Source: Sulfopaludibacter sp035606355
Lineage (GTDB): Bacteria > Acidobacteriota > Terriglobia > Bryobacterales > Bryobacteraceae
DNA length: 64,000 nt
Direction: 5' to 3'
NCBI GenBank assembly: GCA_035606355.1
Contig: DATNFO010000036.1
Location: forward strand, 115,181-179,180
The notes beneath the pieces are model-generated. The model was not told the origin of the DNA, ran no database searches, and saw only the letters and a program-made list of their open reading frames with translations. This document shows positions 61,701 through 64,000 of this stretch, piece after piece; the first letter of the stretch is position 1, and the number at the start of each line of letters is the position of its first letter. Both the position numbers and the translations under genes were made by a program.

Positions 61701-61781
61701 AGCTATCTCCTGTTGTTGATGAGGAAAATGTATACGGGCCGGGAACATCGTCCCGGCTCGTGCCAACATCAGCGATGGTGG

Positions 61782-62063
61782 TTATGCAGGCGGCGCACGG
61801 GAACCGCTATTCGTGACCAGCGGTTCTGTGACGGACGTGGACGGCTCGAAGCATACGTAACGGTCGGCTACTGCATCAGGTCGAACAACGACCAGTCCAA
61901 CCGCTTGCGGTACAACGAGGGAATGCCCAACGTGGCACGCAGCACAGCAATGGTTGGAGTGTGGTTCAGAATGTTCCGGGCCGAATGCTGCCGCCGATTG
62001 GACCAGCACGAAGGCACACAACACAAACAGCAATAGCGCTCGTCTTGTGCCGCTTCGGAGCAT
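61782..62063 (-). CDS. Cys/His-rich secreted protein
   Basis: 93 aa from ATG 62063. A signal peptide (ends SAAAF) opens into PEHSEPHSNHCCAACHVGHS, a dense His/Cys metal-binding patch, then a short tail. It is placed first in the minus-strand TonB-receptor cluster, as the Cys-rich gene is first in the host metal operon. Copper or another soft metal is the likely ligand; this is inferred from composition. Confidence 0.65.
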   Translation of the reverse strand: MLRSGTRRALLLFVLCAFVLVQSAAAFGPEHSEPHSNHCCAACHVGHSLVVPQAVGLVVVRPDAVADRYVCFEPSTSVTEPLVTNSGSRAPPA

Positions 62064-62070
62064 CAACCAA

Positions 62071-62076
62071 ATTATA
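62071..62076 (-). promoter_or_regulatory. -10 box, leaderless layout
   Basis: A perfect TATAAT (minus strand) ends 7 bases before ATG 62063, followed by TTGGTTG. Transcription would start at or near the start codon, the same layout as at 30465. No -35 is clear. Confidence 0.45.
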
Positions 62077-62115
62077 GAACGAAAAAACTGGCGGTCTGGG
62101 TGGGCCTAAATCCGA

Positions 62116-62466
62116 TTACGCTGCTTTCGCTTTCGCCGCCTTCGCCGCTCTCGCCTTGGCTAGATTCGCTGCCAATTTCGCCTTCGCTTCCGGTGAGAGT
62201 TTCCGGTTTGCGGTGCCCTTCTGCGGTGCGGGATCGCCAGTCTGAGCGTGGTACGCTTTCCAGCGCTTCCGCTGTGCCGAAGCCATTCTCTTCCGTGCTG
62301 CCGCCGAAAGCGGCTTTCGGGTACGGGCGCTACCGTCCGAAGAATTCACGGGAGCGGACGTGCGGCCACCTAGTTTGCTTCTGATCTCGGCAATTCTCTG
62401 TTCAATTCGCTGGCGTTCGATTTCGTAACCCACGAGCGCCATTTGGAGGAGCGATGTGTCGGGCAC
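62116..62466 (-). CDS. small basic protein with SPEA motifs (family member 3)
   Basis: 116 aa. An N-terminal helical/coiled-coil part (YEIERQRIEQRIAEIRSKL) plus an LSAAARKRMASAQRKRW motif and a tail (LSPEAKAKLAANLAKARAAK). It shares the plan of the 52287 gene (coiled coil, RRW box, basic tail) and is nearly identical at the C-terminus to the fragment at 55926. A probable DNA-binding or DNA-bridging protein. Confidence 0.6.
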   Translation of the reverse strand: MPDTSLLQMALVGYEIERQRIEQRIAEIRSKLGGRTSAPVNSSDGSARTRKPLSAAARKRMASAQRKRWKAYHAQTGDPAPQKGTANRKLSPEAKAKLAANLAKARAAKAAKAKAA

Positions 62467-62508
62467 GTTCCTAGTATCCCGGATCAGCGGAAGCCGGTAA
62501 AGTCGCCT

Positions 62509-63072
62509 CTATTTCCCAACAGCTTCAGCATTGTCTCCGCTCTTGAAAATGGAGATGATTTGGGCGGCAGATAGCGGGCTGTCGGGAATCTGCGGGCGAA
62601 CCTTGCTGAACGCCTTCACCATCCCACGGTACATATCGAGGAAGGGATGGTGCGAATTGAAGTCCCTGCCCCGGAAACTCCCAAAGCGGTGAAGATCGTT
62701 GACGAGGAATTCCGAAATACTCATGTAGTTCCCCTCCACTTCGTCATTTCCATCAAAGCCGGGGAACCGCAAATCACCGCCGAAACGACGGACTTCGCTC
62801 TTAACCAGTTGCTGGTCTTCAGGTGAAAGACGTCCGTAATAGCTCTCGATAGCGGACCACATGTCCAGAATATCGACCACTTCAGACACGCCTTCGGGTT
62901 TCTCGATGCTGCCGCCGAAGAGCATGGAGTACTCCCAAGTGAGACCCCATGTCTTGTCACCCCAGAGAGCGGATTTAACCAATTTCGAGTCGATATCGCT
63001 TTGTACTTTCAAATGCTCGTGAATGTCGCACAGCATCGCCAGAATCAGCTTCTCTGCTTTCGACAGTTCCAT
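62509..63072 (-). CDS. YfbU-family protein
   Basis: 187 aa from ATG 63072 (MELSKAEKLILAMLCDIHEHL), chosen for AAAGGA upstream. It matches YfbU: MLCDIHEHL near the N-terminus, WGLTWEYSMLFGG in the middle and VVDILDMWSAIESYYGRLSPEDQ. The family is helical and of unknown function; E. coli YfbU has been described in toxicity screens, which I cannot verify here. Confidence 0.82.
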   Translation of the reverse strand: MELSKAEKLILAMLCDIHEHLKVQSDIDSKLVKSALWGDKTWGLTWEYSMLFGGSIEKPEGVSEVVDILDMWSAIESYYGRLSPEDQQLVKSEVRRFGGDLRFPGFDGNDEVEGNYMSISEFLVNDLHRFGSFRGRDFNSHHPFLDMYRGMVKAFSKVRPQIPDSPLSAAQIISIFKSGDNAEAVGK

Positions 63073-63153
63073 TTCGTATCCTTTCGCTGCTACCGATGTC
63101 AGGGTTATGCGGACCCGCACGGCCCATACGAGCACCGTGCGGGGCTAGACCTG

Positions 63154-63420
63154 CTAGTTGGAGATGACCCGGACGGCAGCTTCGACAGAACCGCCGTAGC
63201 CGCCCAGATCAATGACCACGTGCCAGCGTCCGAGTCCCGGAGCCGGGATGTTCACGGGCGACTGACGATAGTGACCACCGAAATACTGAAACTGGCGACC
63301 GGAGCGGTAGTTCATGAAGTTGAGATCGTCCATCACCCGAACGTTCGCTTCATTTCCCCGCAGGGCCACGTGAATCAGATCACCGGGGCGGGTGTTTACT
63401 TCGTAATCAAGGAACTGCAT
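63154..63420 (-). CDS. DUF1883 protein
   Basis: 88 aa. The block MQFLDYEVNTRPGDLIHVAL and VRVMDDLNFMNYRSG, with QYFGGHYRQSPVNIPAP, matches DUF1883. The same domain is sometimes fused to TIR domains in other bacteria, which hints at a defence link. A 38-aa gene follows upstream on the same strand. Confidence 0.8.
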   Translation of the reverse strand: MQFLDYEVNTRPGDLIHVALRGNEANVRVMDDLNFMNYRSGRQFQYFGGHYRQSPVNIPAPGLGRWHVVIDLGGYGGSVEAAVRVISN

Positions 63421-63481
63421 CTGTGACTCCTCAGATTGTGGGACCCGCCCGCCCGGAAACAGACTTGCGGGTCCCGGTTAG

Positions 63482-63598
63482 CTACTTCTTTTTGGGGCGA
63501 TGCTCAGTTTCGGTGGTGCGGGGATGATTCTGAGCATATTTCGGAGTGACGAACTTGCCTGTCACTGAACTTCTGTTAACAACTACCTGCTTTGCCAT
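63482..63598 (-). CDS. 38-aa small protein
   Basis: MAKQVVVNRSSVTGKFVTPK and then YAQNHPRTTETEHRPKKK. Small proteins of this kind (SxTGKFV..YA..HP.TT.(T/E)E....K) recur next to DUF1883 and in accessory regions. RBS GAAAGG is 8-9 bases upstream of ATG 63598. It is not in the longer open-frame set because of its length. Confidence 0.6.
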   Translation of the reverse strand: MAKQVVVNRSSVTGKFVTPKYAQNHPRTTETEHRPKKK

Positions 63599-63599
63599 T

Positions 63600-64000
63600 T
63601 TTATTGGCCTTTCCCTAAACAAGAGTTGAAACAGGGCCGTCCGGTAGTTATAATCTGAGGGCTAGAGTTCAGATCAAACGTCCCGAACCCCGGTGGATGG
63701 ACGATTCCATCGGGAAGGCCCGTATTTCGTTATCGCCAGTCCAAGTGTAGCAAATTTCACCAATCGTGTAAACTCCCTATCAGGAGGGGTTTAGCTATAC
63801 ACCAACCGGGGCGAGTTTCGCCCTCTATTCTCCTTTTTCGATACCGCTATTTTGCGCCGATTTGCAGAGTTCGGCGCTAATTCGTCACTCCGAATGCAAT
63901 TTAGGCGTTGAATTCACATCGGGACTACGGTGCGGTACAACGCTGGAAGAGAACGTTTATCGTAGCTGGCGGCTGAAGCGCCTCACGCTTTCGAGCGTTT
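63600..64000. other. control region upstream of the DUF1883 cluster
   Basis: 401 bp, no gene seen. It contains a hairpin at about 63687-63712 (arms CCC..GATGGA/TCCATC..GGG) and a GGGGCGA/TCGCCC palindrome at about 63807-63824. These look like promoter or terminator elements. The window ends before the next feature. Confidence 0.35.

Larger units (their letters stand above)
34290..64000. mobile_element. tRNA-integrated genomic element (right end outside the window)
   Basis: Begins at a tRNA 3'-end fragment next to a tyrosine integrase pointing inward and an excisionase-like gene. Everything after it differs from the chromosome to the left: many nucleases, recombinases, decayed phage genes, unrelated small proteins, and a gene set with no housekeeping members. 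No second copy of the tRNA fragment is found before 64000, so the far attachment site lies beyond. No relaxase or mating-pair genes are seen in this part, so conjugation is not supported. Confidence 0.75.

Overview
The window is a high-GC chromosome segment that looks like Acidobacteriota of the Solibacter/Bryobacter type. I infer this from gene content, not from a marker-gene tree: a CadC-type winged-helix/TolB-propeller regulator, PEP-CTERM surface proteins, an Oar-like TonB receptor with a carboxypeptidase-regulatory N-terminus, imidazolonepropionase-like amidohydrolases, an ECF-sigma/TPR-CHAT operon, and dispersed palindromic repeats.

Region 1 (about 1-34.3 kb) is host chromosome. It carries obgE-rpmA-rplU, a Phd/PIN toxin-antitoxin pair, a metallophosphoesterase, a di-haem cytochrome c, and an inactivated IS4-type element inserted inside a palindromic repeat. 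It continues with a murein-peptide operon (NlpC/P60 peptidase plus dipeptide epimerase), a type II NADH dehydrogenase with no normal start codon, an amidohydrolase, an ECF sigma/membrane TPR/TPR-CHAT operon, a TonB-like protein, a cytochrome c/DMT pair and two carboxypeptidase-regulatory-domain proteins. Next is a four-gene minus-strand metal-handling operon (28.2-30.5 kb). Its HMA protein has an in-frame UGA exactly where the first Cys of GMDCxxC belongs, followed at the right distance by a perfect hairpin. I read it as a periplasmic selenoprotein. The region ends with small secreted proteins, a decayed yafQ-like toxin and the 3' end of a tRNA gene.

Region 2 (about 34.3 kb to the window end) is an integrated element. 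It starts at the tRNA 3' fragment, next to a tyrosine integrase and an excisionase-like gene, and its far end is outside the window. It holds decayed phage-type genes (UvsW-like helicase, RNA ligase), a DUF723/GIY-YIG-like protein, a second tyrosine recombinase, a CoiA-like nuclease, two tandem HNH-like paralogues, a DUF5677 protein, a nuclease-like DUF2934 protein and a HELGH metallopeptidase. A tight three-gene operon (49.15-52.12 kb) encodes a pentapeptide-repeat protein with a TIR-like C-terminus, an XRE-HTH/Mrr nuclease and a zinc-finger/HNH-like protein. It is the best candidate here for an undescribed defence system. The rest is cargo: a lipoprotein, a pRiA4b-ORF3-like protein, a minus-strand cytochrome c/outer-membrane/TonB-receptor/Cys-His-rich cluster that looks metal-related, small basic proteins of one repeated family, and YfbU and DUF1883 genes.

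All identifications are by eye from translated sequence. No database search, folding program or comparison with other genomes was run.
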